Numbered from the stretch's first letter, positions 23,525 through 33,891 are shown. The stretch: 64,000 nucleotides of DNA from Augochlora pura (GCF_028453695.1 NC_135773.1:22307782-22371781); one strand, 5' to 3'. Translations and numbers: made by a program. Notes: a model not told the origin generated them from the letters alone.

Positions 23525-23995
23525 AAGATTTCAAATAAAGACAAAAGAAAGATTCCACGCAAGACCTAGCTAATTAATAAATCATTCGTTTCATCTAAAT
23601 CGAATTCAAATTGGATCGTTCTGTTATGAAAATACAGAAACGGAAGTAAATAAAGGTAATAAAAAAAAAACAAAAATTATTCAGTCCTATTAAGGACAGT
23701 ATTAACCCCTTCAAGTACTTTTATCTTCGCGGTTATAATGACTAAATAATTGTCGATTGGAATAATTTCTCGGTGGAAAAATAAAATTAATATTTATAGT
23801 GTGCTTGCAATTACTTCGGCGCTGAAATATTAATGGAAAAAGGACTTCAAAAGACGAAATAATATCCTTACTTAACAGGTTGTTGTTAGAAATCGTGATT
23901 ATGAGTCAGACTCGTCAAAGTACGGTAAAAGGGTTAAGAACAAATAATTGCTGATTAATGCATCGTGGAAGTAGTCGTAGTGCAAGGGGTTTAAA
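23525..23995 (+). mobile_element. TTAA MITE family C, interrupted
   Basis: GATTCCACGCAAGACCTAGC opens the recognisable part. The body reaches TCCTATTAAGGACAGTATTAA, then resumes after 23937 with GAACAAATAATTGCTGATTA and GTCGTAGTGCAAGGGG. The interruption is at a TTAA. The extreme left end is missing. Confidence 0.75.
23702..23937 (+). mobile_element. TTAA MITE nested in family C
   Basis: TTAACCCCTTCAAGTACTTT to CGTCAAAGTACGGTAAAAGGGTTAA region; both ends carry CCC(C/T)TT and AGTAC. Host sequence continues on both sides, so this is the younger insertion. Confidence 0.8.
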
Positions 23996-24107
23996 GGCTT
24001 TCATAAATAATATTAGCTCGACTTCAGTAATCCTTGGATCATTTTACGTTGTCGATTACTATTCTTCCATCTCCTTTTCTTCTTCTAATTCTTCTTCTAC
24101 CAATTCT

Positions 24108-24118
24108 TATTATTATTC

Positions 24119-24149
<31 letters not shown>

Positions 24150-24152
24150 TTT
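24108..24152 (+). repeat. (TTA)n microsatellite
   Basis: Fourteen or so TTA units with minor interruptions, next to an older CTTCT-rich stretch. Confidence 0.9.
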
Positions 24153-24239
24153 CATTATATCTTATCATTATTATTACCAATTATTTTTGGCGAGCAAACA
24201 CGCTCGAAATTCCGTCAGTACAAAGAGAGTTAAACAGCA

Positions 24240-24910
24240 CCGTGGTAAGATCGACTCGAGCTCTCCGTTTCAATGAAAATATGGCCGCGCGAATTCGCTT
24301 CGAGAGTATATATCCGCGCGAGCGAGCCAGCGCAGCTTCCAACAAAGCGAATATATTAAACAAGAACGGAAGCGGTCTGTTTGCAAAAGAAAAGCTGCGG
24401 GAGCCAGGCAGTTTGCGAGCAGTCCACAAATTCGCAGCGAACGATGTCTGTTTGTCGAGCTCCTCTACTACCCCCCTTTCAGGTCCGTGCGCGCGCGCGC
24501 GCGCGCGCGAGCGCGCGAGCGCTGAGATCGATCTCCGCGCTCGCGACAAAGAAGCCTCCGACCAGTTCGGTCGAATCGTTTCGAGGATTTCCCTCTGCGA
24601 GTCTTCGAACAAGGAAATCGTCTTTCGCGCAACTGCGTACACACGCGCGCGGTATCCGCGGAAAGTTCGACGCGGTGTACACGGAGCAGGTTGTTGACAC
24701 ACCCGGGAGAACCACCACGTGCGTCGCGCGAACACGTTCGAAGCTGTCGCACGGAATCCGAGGATCCTCGTAAACGATGAAATATTTATTCGCCGCGATC
24801 TTGTCCACCCACGCGATCTCTCTCCTCGGATCTCGACGCGTCTGTTTGAAATATTCATCGCCGGAATCGCTTGCCTTTGCCGAAACGAAAACGCGCGGCC
24901 GTGAGCGGCG
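24240..24910. other. CpG-rich island with a long CG run
   Basis: Contains an alternating CG tract at about 24487-24520. The 225-codon minus frame (24181-24858) and the plus frames overlap each other and lack domains. Regulatory role possible but not shown. Confidence 0.35.
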
Positions 24911-24977
24911 TTTTTATAAAATATGATGCACCGATTTCGAAGTTATTTTACTACTCCGATGCCACTTTAATGACATT

Positions 24978-25424
24978 TTAACCCCTTGCCCTGAGGGGTA
25001 AAAGCGGTAAGGTGCCTTTAACGAGTCCGACTCGTGATGGAAATTACGAGGAATAAATAATATAATAATTAATAAATTTATCGACCAGTAGGCTGTAAAT
25101 CGGCTTTTCCTCCCAATCGGTGGCCTGTGAATCGATTTTCATAGTAACCCTTAATTTGTTATCTATTATTGAGATAAATGAAGAAAATCTTATTGAATAA
25201 ATTTTTAAGTATTAAATACCTTTCGCGATTAATAAGATAAATAAAATGAAAATAAGAAACGAAAATTTTTACGACCGGATGACTGGTCGATAAAGTGTTA
25301 ATATTTAAGTGTACAAGTAAATTCAGGAGTAAGCATTAATGTTCTGTCCCTTCGAAGAGATTGTGACAATTGAAAGATTCCTGATCGCGGTGACTGTGAA
25401 GGAAATGGTACGTCAAAGGGTTAA
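24978..25424 (+). mobile_element. TTAA MITE of the C/D type, interrupted by family K
   Basis: TTAACCCCTTGCCCTGAGGG to GGTACGTCAAAGGGTTAA. The left arm has AACGAGTCCGACTCGTGATG, a C/D landmark. Body sequence is split at TTAA 25069 by a K element and resumes at 25298. Confidence 0.7.
25069..25301 (+). mobile_element. TTAA MITE family K, nested
   Basis: TTAATAAATTTATCGACCAG on the left mirrors CTGGTCGATAAAGTGTTAA on the right. Both ends are TTAA and lie inside an older MITE. Confidence 0.75.
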
Positions 25425-25649
25425 TACTCGAATGCTTGTTACCAGATCGTGAATTTCTGGTTCGCGAATTTTATTATTAACTGATCGAATTTCAGTTCTG
25501 TTACGAACGGTTCTAGTACAATTTTTTACGCAAAGATATATATTACTAAATGGACTATGTCTCGTTATGCAAATAAAAAATTGTCCACACATCTGTGCGA
25601 TAAATGAATTGCCAAACTTATTGTGGCTTACTCTATGTTTGATCATTCA

Positions 25650-25835
25650 TAATATTAAAATTAATTTTTCCAAAATTGTTGTAATCTGGGTGAAGGATGT
25701 ACAACAGTTGTAATAATAATAACTATATTCATTATTTTCTGACCGTGAAAAACTGACGGATCTACATATTTCCAAAATTGTTGTAATCTGGGTGAAGAAT
25801 GTACAACAGTTGTAATAATAATAACTATATTAAAA
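25650..25835 (+). repeat. 102-bp tandem duplication
   Basis: TCCAAAATTGTTGTAATCTG starts at 25669 and again at 25771, each followed by near-identical GTACAACAGTTGTAATAATA. ACAACAGTTGT is itself a palindrome. Confidence 0.9.
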
Positions 25836-25979
25836 TTAATTCTCAACATCGATTTACCAGATTCAATTAATTATTAATTTAAACCTAAAAATTCCACGCG
25901 AAAAATCACCTATAACCCTGCGTGTTAACCTAAATATCAAATATACGCGGACACGGAAAAATATGCGATTAAAAACAGG

Positions 25980-26258
25980 AATCGACTGCGACTCGAACAA
26001 AACGTTTCATAGTGGGTGTTCTGTTCCCTTCTCTCACCGCCGCCGCCGCCACGATGTATTACATACGACGAGAGGATTATTTATTACTGCGCTCGTTATT
26101 CCGCTGCGACGACACGCGAAGTCGAAACCAATCCCGTTCACAGCAACGAGACGACTGTTTCGCGAGATCGGCCGTCTCGTCCCGCTTTTTGCTACCGTTC
26201 GTAGAATAACAGGGGAAAACACGCGGGCCGGCGCGCCGCTATTTTTCTCAAACATTTC

Positions 26259-26305
<47 letters not shown>

Positions 26306-26712
26306 CCCCGGCCGGGGTATGCCGAGTGTTTTTGGAACGCCGAGCAAACATTCGGCGAAACTCCGACACACGCGAACGAAATAATGGAACGTAAAATTGG
26401 GGTTCGAGCGATTCGACGCTCGCGAGCCAAAAAAAAAAGAGAGAAGAGAGAAGAGAGAGAGAGTGAACGGAGTAACGCGAAAATCGGGATATTCGCTGTT
26501 CACTGGTCGCGGTTCCACGAATTCTTTCACGGTTGCCTCGGAACGGTGGATAGCTCCGAATTAACTTCCTTTCAATTTCGATGAACGAAGTCTACCTTCG
26601 ACGGGAGAGAACTTCCTTTCGCAGATTAGTTGCCCCGGGATTTTTCTGCGGACTAACGCGGATTCTGCGTTAGTTCAGTTCGTTTGGAACTGCGATCTAC
26701 AGTTTCGCGACG
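25980..26712. other. GC-rich region with (CT)n
   Basis: CpG-rich, with a CT microsatellite of about 20 units at 26262-26302 and a GA patch at about 26439-26463. No domain in any frame. Confidence 0.4.
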
Positions 26713-26733
26713 GGTTATTGTTGTAGCGAATTA

Positions 26734-26958
26734 TTGGGTTGCTCGGAAAGTAATTTCGTTTTTCCCAAGAAAAGACTTAATTTTTTCACAGCCAACTTCA
26801 CGCTTGAGCTGCATAATCATTATACATTTGGACAACTGATATAGTAAGTCTTGTGTGCTAAAAATTTTGTTCGATTCTTTGCAATAGTTTTTGCTTAGTA
26901 ATCTATTGTGTTTCATTTCCACCAAGAAAAAAACGAAACGACTTTCCGAACGACCTAA
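26734..26958. mobile_element. Non-autonomous mariner-type element, complete
   Basis: Left end TTGGGTTGCTCGGAAAGTAA; the right end in reverse complement reads TTAGGTCGTTCGGAAAGTCG. TA lies on both sides (26732-26733 and 26959-26960), the target duplication of the Tc1/mariner superfamily. The termini closely resemble known mariner ends (TTAGGTTG..CGGAAAGT). At 225 bp it cannot encode the roughly 345-residue transposase. A 64-codon minus frame spans most of it and may be a remnant of the parent reading frame. Confidence 0.9.
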
Positions 26959-26970
26959 TACAATTCCTTT

Positions 26971-27420
26971 TTAACCCTTTGCACTGGAGTGGCGCCTCTG
27001 GAGCGCCAATGAAAATTGTTATAGAATTAACGAAATAATGTTGACATTATTAAATTCCCTTCTAACAGTTTTATGAATCACAAGACTCAAGTAACAAATT
27101 ATGCTAAGTACTATACTACAGCTGGTCAAGAGAGCAGTTTTCGATCTAAGCTTAACCCTTTGCGGTTGGAGCAAATTAACTGGAAATCCAAAATATTTCT
27201 TCAGACTTACAGTGTTTTCATTTTATATAACCTAGAGCATTGTATACATTATAAAATTGAATTTCGTGACTTATGCAACAGATGATAGCTCTTAACAATT
27301 TTTTCAATATTAGTAAATTTGGTAAAGTATTAGTAAAATTTTAAAACGTGGCACGATCATTTTTGGAGTCGCCATTTGACCGCAAAGGGTTAAAATGGCT
27401 TCGAGTGCAAAAAGGGTTAA
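26971..27420 (+). mobile_element. TTAA MITE family A, interrupted by a second family A copy
   Basis: Outer copy opens TTAACCCTTTGCACTGGAGT and ends AATGGCTTCGAGTGCAAAAA followed by GGGTTAA. It is split at TTAA 27152. Compare the uninterrupted CTAAGCTTGAAATGGCTTCG at about 57914-57933. Confidence 0.9.
27152..27393 (+). mobile_element. TTAA MITE family A subfamily, nested in family A
   Basis: TTAACCCTTTGCGGTTGGAG to TTTGACCGCAAAGGGTTAA, an inverted terminus of about 14 bp (CCCTTTGCGGT). It differs from the outer copy in the bases after CCCTTTGC, so it is a distinct subfamily inserted later. Confidence 0.88.
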
Positions 27421-27812
27421 TACTAGATTCACCAGACCAGTCAAAATGACTGGTTTTGCAATTTTTAATTACAACAACCATTAATTGATGATGTCTATAA
27501 ATTTATTTCTGTATTGCAATTGATATTACTCAACTTTTCTTGTTATTTCTTTAAGATTAAATAAAGACCGGAGACACCACTAAGCAATTTTTTTAAAGAC
27601 CAGCCATTCTGATCATTCCGTTCTTTAACATCGTAATAAAATTCTGTCTTCTTGCAATCAATATTTAATCATTCTAGTAAACGTAGAAATGCAGTGAATA
27701 TAAATTTTCTTTTTCACTGAAGAAATTATTTAAATGGAAAACACGTTTACCATTGTAACTATGAAGAAAATTGTACGGCAAGGGGTTAAATTGCTGGCAA
27801 GTTTAGTGTTAA
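27417..27812 (+). mobile_element. Composite TTAA MITE: family E carrying a family D piece
   Basis: Opens TTAATACTAGATTCACCAGA and closes GCAAGTTTAGTGTTAA (family E type, CACTA terminus). Within it, 27600-27787 matches family D (CATTCTAGTAAACGTAGAAA, then TGAAGAAAATTGTACGGCAA, GGGGTTAA), truncated on its left. The same composite occurs inverted at 30502-30833, so it was mobilised or duplicated as a unit. Confidence 0.8.
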
Positions 27813-28210
27813 CCTCCTCGGTGACAGATTTTTTAAAAATACTTGTACGAATGATATTATATGAATGATATTATGTGAATCATATATATGAATGAAATTT
27901 TCTTTCTATTCAATAGAAACGACTGGCAGTTTATTAATTTATGTTACGAAGTATTCGTCGCGAGTCTGACTCCTTGTCATAGCGCAAGGGTTTTAACATC
28001 GCCGCGCATATTTTCTCGGCAACATTTTGTCCAACAACATTTTCCTCGAACAGATTGCGTGCCGCGTTCTTGTGATTTGCAAATGTACCAGAAATCGCTC
28101 GAAATGAATTTCGTCGCGTGCGAAATAAAATACATTTTATAAATACCTGTCGCAACCTTTCGAAAGTATTCGTCGCGAGTCCTGACTCGTTGTTACAACG
28201 TAAGAGCTTA
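27813..28210. mobile_element. Two decayed family C termini in reverse
   Basis: AGTATTCGTCGCGAGTCTGA followed by CATAGCGCAAGGG lies at about 27948-27990. AGTATTCGTCGCGAGTCCTG followed by TACAACGTAAGAGC lies at about 28165-28208. Both resemble reversed family C left ends like that at 47.03 kb. The sequence between is unassigned. Confidence 0.5.
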
Positions 28211-29110
28211 CCCGCGGTAAGAAGCGTTCGATGGGAACAGTTTCGCGCCATCCTGTGCTTATCGGGTAACACGAGCTGTACATCATAAATCCCAGCAAAC
28301 GATACAGTCTCGCATTCGGAATCGTCGCCGGCGTCGAATCGAACGACACACGGTCGCAGCGTCGCTAGGAAATGAATTAGAACGCGAAGTCGTACAGATA
28401 GCGGTCGAGCACTAAAGATTGTCGTGAAAGCGAACGATCAGTCTCGGGGGGGAACCGTTTCAAGACACAGGGGGAGGGGGGGATCCGCCCTGGCTACTAA
28501 TCAACCCAGTTATGTCAGAGACAATCTCCGTTCGTAAATCAAATCGCCGGTGGCTGCCGGCAATTAACGCGAAAAATCGCGCTTTCCCCGTTGCGGCGCG
28601 TCCCCCCTACCCCCTGCCCCTCTACCCCCTCCGCCCCGATAAAAATGATTATTCCACCCGCGTGCCGATTCCAGTTGTCTCCATATCGTCGCCGTAAAAA
28701 CTCGCCCTCTCTCGCCCGCGTGTACGATGACCGCGAATTTCTGGAACGAACCGTCGAATCGTCCAGGAATCGTCCGAGTAGAATAGAGCGAGACTGTTAC
28801 GCGCGAGTTGCGGGAGCGTCTACGGTTGGGCCGGCCGCGTACAGTCGACGCGGAGGACATCGAGGAATAGTCGCTTATTCAATCGTTGAACCAGAGAATC
28901 GCGGGCAACCCGGCCGCGCCAATACTTTCTCCGCTTTATCGGAAATCGCGGTGGAAGGTTGCTTATCTTAATTAGAAACGATACACTGTATCGCGTCGCT
29001 CTTTTTAATTGCAAAACGCCGGCGATAACGGTGACGCGCGCGCGCGCGCGCATACGGCGACTGGATTTCAAGCGCTGGTAAACAAAACCGCTCTTTCGGA
29101 GTTTCGCGAT
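28211..29110. other. GC-rich region
   Basis: CpG-rich with poly-G/poly-C patches (about 28446-28486, 28604-28640) and a CG run (29036-29050). Overlapping short frames on both strands; none credible. Confidence 0.4.
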
Positions 29111-29270
29111 CTATTCCGGGATTATTCGATAAGCCATATACTAACATGTTATACTAATTTAGCGAACTTGTTTCAGAAAACTTGCGAATAATAGAACAAT
29201 CTCCCATGTATTGTTTCGTCGCTTTAAACTTCTTTTTATTACAATGTTTTAGTACGTCGTGCGAGATTCT

Positions 29271-29596
29271 TTAACACGTTGAATGCCACTCCTATTTTAC
29301 AGGAATTGTCCGTGGCGCCACGATGAATTTTCTATTATGCGATATATACATATAATGTCCAAATATTATCTGCAGTAGGTAAGTTAGAGTGTATAACCAT
29401 GTTTGGCATGTTAATTGCGACGGGGTCACCGGTGACCCCCGTGGCATTCAACGTGTAAAAATTATAAGTATTGTCATTTATTTAAATTATATATATTTTC
29501 ATCAATCTGAGCGCGTCGGTCACCGGTGGCCCCCATGGCGTCACTGCCAAGTTCAGTGCCGGTCACCGGTGACCCCCGTGGCATTCAACGTGTTAA
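29271..29596. mobile_element. TTAA MITE family I with repeated GGTCACCGGTGACC palindrome
   Basis: TTAACACGTTGAATGCCAC on the left is the exact reverse complement of GTGGCATTCAACGTGTTAA on the right, a perfect 15-bp inverted terminus plus TTAA. The right arm contains the 14-bp palindrome GGTCACCGGTGACC, and the block palindrome-CCCCGTGGCATTCAACGTGT occurs twice (ending about 29457 and at the terminus). A third, decayed palindrome lies between them. The frame at 29389-29607 is not a gene. Confidence 0.93.
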
Positions 29597-29599
29597 AGT

Positions 29600-30480
29600 T
29601 CGTATAAATTGGGCTTTTCAAACTACCGTTTACTATAGCTAGAAAAATTAGAACACGATTATAATATTCCGGCGAGGAATTGCTATTCTTCCTACGAGTT
29701 ACAGTTATTAACATTCGTTTTTGCAAGTGAGAAACGAACCTTGAATTTGCGTTATAATGACGAATCTGTCATATTACGTTGTCATCGCATTATTAATGCT
29801 TTGAATGTCATAACCGCGTTCGCATTTTGCAGTCGTTAACGATTCAAAAATGAGTAAACCATGGAACAATAGCGATCTGCTCCGCATCTATAAATTACAG
29901 GAAGAGTTTCCTTGGTTTTCTTAAAACATTTAGAGACTTATCGACAGCTGTTCACTGCAGGTAAATATATGCAGCAACTGCACAGACGATATTTTTTTTT
30001 TGGAATGTTCAATTCAGGGCAAATATACGTTGATCTTTCTCATTACAGAGTTTATTAATACCCAGCGCATAAGTCGCGATAATTTTATACAGAATTTCCT
30101 TCGGCTTAGAATCACGATTTACCGAAACGTCTGCTCGGCTCATTATCTCAGATTATTATTATTACTCTGAAGTTGAGATGACAGGTATTGGAATGAATTT
30201 GCACGTCGACTAGCTGCTTCGAGTCATACATTTCTTCGACGCATTGTTTCCTGCAACAACAATAGGATTGAACGAAGGTGTTGCTGATCCATATGCTTCC
30301 GGAGACTTTTTTTAATTTAGGCTTGACATAGGAGTGAAGACATCGATGTTAATCAACGCGTCATTGGAGAAACAATTGTGATTAAGGTACAATTAGGATT
30401 GTAGAGCAATGTAATTATATTTGTAATTGCTGCATGGAATGTGATTGGACGAATGGAAGAAATGAAAATCGTCTGATACA
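29600..30480. other. Unassigned AT-rich DNA
   Basis: About 880 bp without tandem repeats, recognisable element ends or long frames. Confidence 0.5.
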
Positions 30481-30501
30481 AGGGATTTTAAAAAATCTGT
30501 C

Positions 30502-30833
30502 ACCGAGGAGGTTAACACTAAACTTGCCAGCAATTTAACCCCTTGCCGTACAATTTTCGTCATAGTTACAATGGTAAGCGTGTTTTCGATTTAAATAATT
30601 TCTTCAGTGAAAAAGAAAATTTATATTCACTGCATGTCTACGTTTATTAGTATGATTAAATATTGATTGCAAGAAGTCAGAATGACTGATCTTTAGAAAA
30701 ATTGCCCTGGTGGTGTCTCCAGTCTTTCTTTAATCTTAAAAAAATGACAAGAAAAGTTGATATCATGATAATGACAAGAAAGGTTGATAATATCAACCCA
30801 GTCATTTTGCCTATTCCGCTAAATCTAACATTA
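30502..30833 (-). mobile_element. Composite E/D MITE, inverted copy, cut by a gap
   Basis: Starts TTAACACTAAACTTGCCAGC, then TTTAACCCCTTGCCGTACAA, and continues as the reverse complement of 27417-27812. It ends ATTCCGCTAAATCTAACATTA directly at the N run. Even the 25-bp flank before it (AAAAAATCTGTCACCGAGGA) matches the flank after the first copy in reverse, so the duplicated unit is larger than the MITE. Confidence 0.85.
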
Positions 30834-30933
30834 NNNNNNNNNNNNNNNNNNNNNNNNNNNNNNNNNNNNNNNNNNNNNNNNNNNNNNNNNNNNNNNNNNN
30901 NNNNNNNNNNNNNNNNNNNNNNNNNNNNNNNNN
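30834..30933. other. Assembly gap, 100 N
   Basis: A run of 100 N placed precisely at the end of the inverted E/D element. Confidence 0.99.
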
Positions 30934-31091
30934 TCGGACCGAGGTCGTATCTTATTCGGAACGAAAGGATTGCTCGGTTTTGAATTTCTTATTTCAACGC
31001 TGCCGTATAGCCGTTTTCCATCGACGACGATTCGATGGAACATTGCGAACGTTGGAACGAATCGGCGAAACCGAAATCGCGCGAAGCTGCA

Positions 31092-31186
31092 CGTTCTTCA
31101 CTGGGTCACCCATATCTGGAAATACATACTTCTATGGGTGCCCCGTCACCGAAATATAGGTCATACTCGTCTTGTTCAAGTTAACC
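31092..31186 (+). mobile_element. TTAA MITE family F, left-arm fragment
   Basis: GGTCACCCATATCTGG, ATACTTCTATGGGTGCCCCG and CTCGTCTTGTTCAAGTTAA align with the left arm of the copy at 16673. The extreme terminus is missing. The sequence is broken at TTAA by a family D element. Confidence 0.75.
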
Positions 31187-31269
31187 CCTTGCCGTACTTC
31201 GAGTCAGACTTTTAGTAATAAACGGAGATTTTTAGTAATAAGCTGTTAGGTATGAATCCGTGCCTTTAA
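31183..31269 (+). mobile_element. TTAA MITE family D, left part, inside family F
   Basis: TTAACCCCTTGCCGTACTTC and GAGTCAGACTTTTAGTAATA, then GTTAGGTATGAATCCGTGCC matching the family D copy at 39.1-39.4 kb. Interrupted at TTAA 31266 by family E. Confidence 0.7.
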
Positions 31270-31489
31270 CACTAGATTTACGGAATCCGTCAAAATGACG
31301 GATTACTGATTTGTTAACGTACTATTATTCAGATTTTAAAGATAAATTTATTGCTTATTTATCGATTATATTTACTATAATTATTTATATTTATTTATTT
31401 ATCGATTACATTAACGATTAGAATAAATCGTTACTTTCATAAACAAATATAAAACGGCTGCTTCTATTACTCCGTAAACCTAGTGTTAA
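31266..31489 (+). mobile_element. TTAA MITE family E, complete
   Basis: TTAACACTAGATTTACGGA on the left mirrors TCCGTAAACCTAGTGTTAA on the right, an inverted terminus of about 15 bp. A second dyad, AATCCGTCAAAATGACGGATT, follows the left end. 224 bp, no coding capacity. Confidence 0.92.
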
Positions 31490-31731
31490 GTCGGAGGAAA
31501 CAATTTAATTTTAATGGCGAATTTATTGAAATTTGAGTTATTGAATGGATTTTGGGTTAAATAATGCTGATTGAAGTATTTTTAAGTTCATTTGATTTTA
31601 GACTGAAATTTTATTTAAGTTTAAGCTTTAATTGAATTTAACAATGAAAATTTTGTTGTTGAAATGAAATTGTTCAGAAGTTGGGAAATATCAAATTTTT
31701 GGCTTTTATGCTTAAAAAGTAATTGGAATCG

Positions 31732-31977
31732 TTAACTTTGCACTCGAGTGGTGACTCTGAGGCACCGCCAAAATTGCTACAGCACGTTCCAAAATAATTT
31801 TTATATCATGAAACATTAGATTTCAAAAATTATTAAAAATATAACTGTCGTCGCCCGAGTCACAAGATTCAATTTCATACGCATAAAATACATTTTGTCA
31901 TATAAAATGGAAACGCTCTATGTCAGAAGGGTTATTTTAGAATTACAGTTAAAATGGCTTCGAGTGCAAAGGGTTGA
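31732..31977 (+). mobile_element. TTAA MITE family A, complete
   Basis: TTAACTTTGCACTCGAGTGG (the CCC has partly decayed), then TGACTCTGAGGCACCGCC, and the close GCTTCGAGTGCAAAGGGTTGA. About 246 bp. A good reference copy for the family. Confidence 0.92.
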
Positions 31978-32019
31978 TATATAAAATACAACGTTGCTCG
32001 CCTATCATCATTTATATAT

Positions 32020-32475
32020 ACGAGATGCTCGAGCAATTCACGGTGGCTGACGAACGGGTCGAGATAATTCCGTCTATAGGGTAGCGACGATTATTTTCAC
32101 CGCGTCGTCGATTCCGCGGCAGCGAAGAGGGTGAACGCGCGCCCGTGGGTACGAAAGAGGAACAAGAAGAGGAGAGGAGGGGAGGGGACGATGGAAAAGG
32201 ATTTATTCCGCGAGCTCGGGGAGAAGGAACAAAACTAGCGGCGCGGACAAAAGAAACCGAGGCTCGGGGGGCGGGGGCGAGGGGGCCGCGGGGGTGGAAA
32301 GCGGCGACTCGCGTTCGGAGGCGCGCCCGTCCCTCCGTGTATCTGACACGTGTTTTAACGCGTATCGTTCGACGGGGGTTGCATCTGGGTCACGCTATCC
32401 GACCGTTTTCCAAAGTCCTTCCGCGCTCTGCAGTGCGGCGTTTTTACGGCCACTGCGGTAGAGAGAGACGAGAGT

Positions 32476-32511
<36 letters not shown>

Positions 32512-32990
32512 CGAGGATCGCGACGCTAAAGCGGTAATTTTCATTCCTCGCGAGCCGACCCGGGGGGGAGAAACCAGGAAACCGAGGCAACTGCGGAAAC
32601 ACGGCCGAGAGGGAAGGGTTGACGGGCAGAGGGGTGGGATGGGTTGACGGGGAGTTGCTAAATTGTAAAACAAACCGTCGTTGAACGGGTGCACGGAATG
32701 ATTTCTCCCCCCCCCCCCCCCCCGCCGCTGACTTCGCGGGTGAAAAGCTGCAAAATTTTCAGCCGGCGCCCGCTGCCGGGACAAAGGGTTGCGGGGTTGC
32801 CGAGGGTGGCGAGACAATTTATTGCGTTTTCTAAGGGAAGCACGGCTTTGTCCGCCGCCTCCGCTCTCATTTCTTATTCTATCCGATACCCCTCGAGAGC
32901 TCTGTAACCCCCTCCCTTTTTTTAATTATTCCGAGCTACCCTGCCCTCTCTCTCTCTCTCTCTCTCTTTCTCTCTGTTTAAGGGCGCATC
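32020..32990. other. GC-rich region with (CT)n and poly-C
   Basis: Contains CT microsatellites (32477-32514 and about 32946-32978) and an 18-bp C run (about 32706-32723). No credible frame. The purine-rich strand bias at 32145-32300 gives a Glu/Arg-rich 130-codon frame that is compositional. Confidence 0.4.
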
Positions 32991-33130
32991 GTTCCACCGT
33001 GTTGCGAATCTAGATGGACAATGAATAAGTTAGGATCACAATGATCCGTCTCGTATTTTCGAAAATTTTCACCCGACTCTCGAAGTATAATCACGGTCGT
33101 AAAGTCTATAATCGGTGCACGGCAAAATGT

Positions 33131-33291
33131 TTACTCTTTGCACTCGACGCCATTTTAAAGATCCAAAATAGCTATTTCGACCAGCTTTGTTCCCATTTTT
33201 ATACGACTTGGTATAATTTATGCATATAAAATTCAGTCTTGTGACTCGCGAAACTGTTACGCTTTCAACAATCTCTTAAATAGAAGGCTTT
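33131..33291 (-). mobile_element. TTAA MITE family A, truncated
   Basis: TTACTCTTTGCACTCGACGC on the left, then TATGCATATAAAATTCAGTC. The right end is replaced by the next copy. Confidence 0.75.
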
Positions 33292-33507
33292 TCAACCCCT
33301 AACTAACTAAGACTATTCTATCACAAAATCATTTTTATAGTAACAAAGATTGAAAAATTCTTAACAGGAAAACTATATTCTTCACAAGAAAACTATATTC
33401 TCAACAGGAAATGTATAAAATACATTTTGTCACATAAAATGGAAATACTATAATATAAAAATGATTTTAGATTTAGAATTAAAATGGCTTCGAGTGCAAA
33501 GGGTTAC
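33292..33507 (+). mobile_element. TTAA MITE family A, left end deleted internally
   Basis: CAACCCCTAACTAACTAAGA on the left has lost part of the usual terminus. The body contains the duplicated TATATTCTTCACAAGAAAAC/TATATTCTCAACAGGAAATG, and the copy ends GCTTCGAGTGCAAAGGGTTAC. It is close to the reverse complement of the copy at 33892. Confidence 0.82.
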
Positions 33508-33594
33508 TAAAAAATAATCACTATGATAACGAGTCAAACTCGTGGCAAACGAGTTTCGGGCATTATTCGATAAAATGGGTGTCGATTATTTTTA

Positions 33595-33831
33595 TCAACC
33601 CTTCGCGATAGAGCAGTGACACTGAGACACCGCTAATATTCTTACGGAACGTTTCAAAATAATTTGTATACTTTGAATAATTAGGTTTCAAGTGTAACCG
33701 TTGTTGCACGAGTTACAAGAGTCAATTATCATATGCAGAAAGTACATTTTGTTACATAAAATGGAAATGTTATGTGTCGGAAAAGTTATTTTAGAATTAC
33801 AGTTAAAATGGCTTCAAGTGCAAAGGGTTAA
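33595..33831 (+). mobile_element. TTAA MITE family A, complete
   Basis: TCAACCCTTCGCGATAGAGC to GCTTCAAGTGCAAAGGGTTAA, about 237 bp, with GTGACACTGAGACACCGCTA and ACATAAAATGGAAATG landmarks. Confidence 0.88.
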
Positions 33832-33891
33832 CGACGAAATAGTCCTTAAAAGTAGGGCAAAGGGGTAAAAGGTCTTATTAAAATCAAGGTA

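Noticed and set aside
24181..24858. 225-codon minus frame rich in Arg/Ala
   Set aside because: Passes through an alternating CG tract, with competing frames on the other strand.
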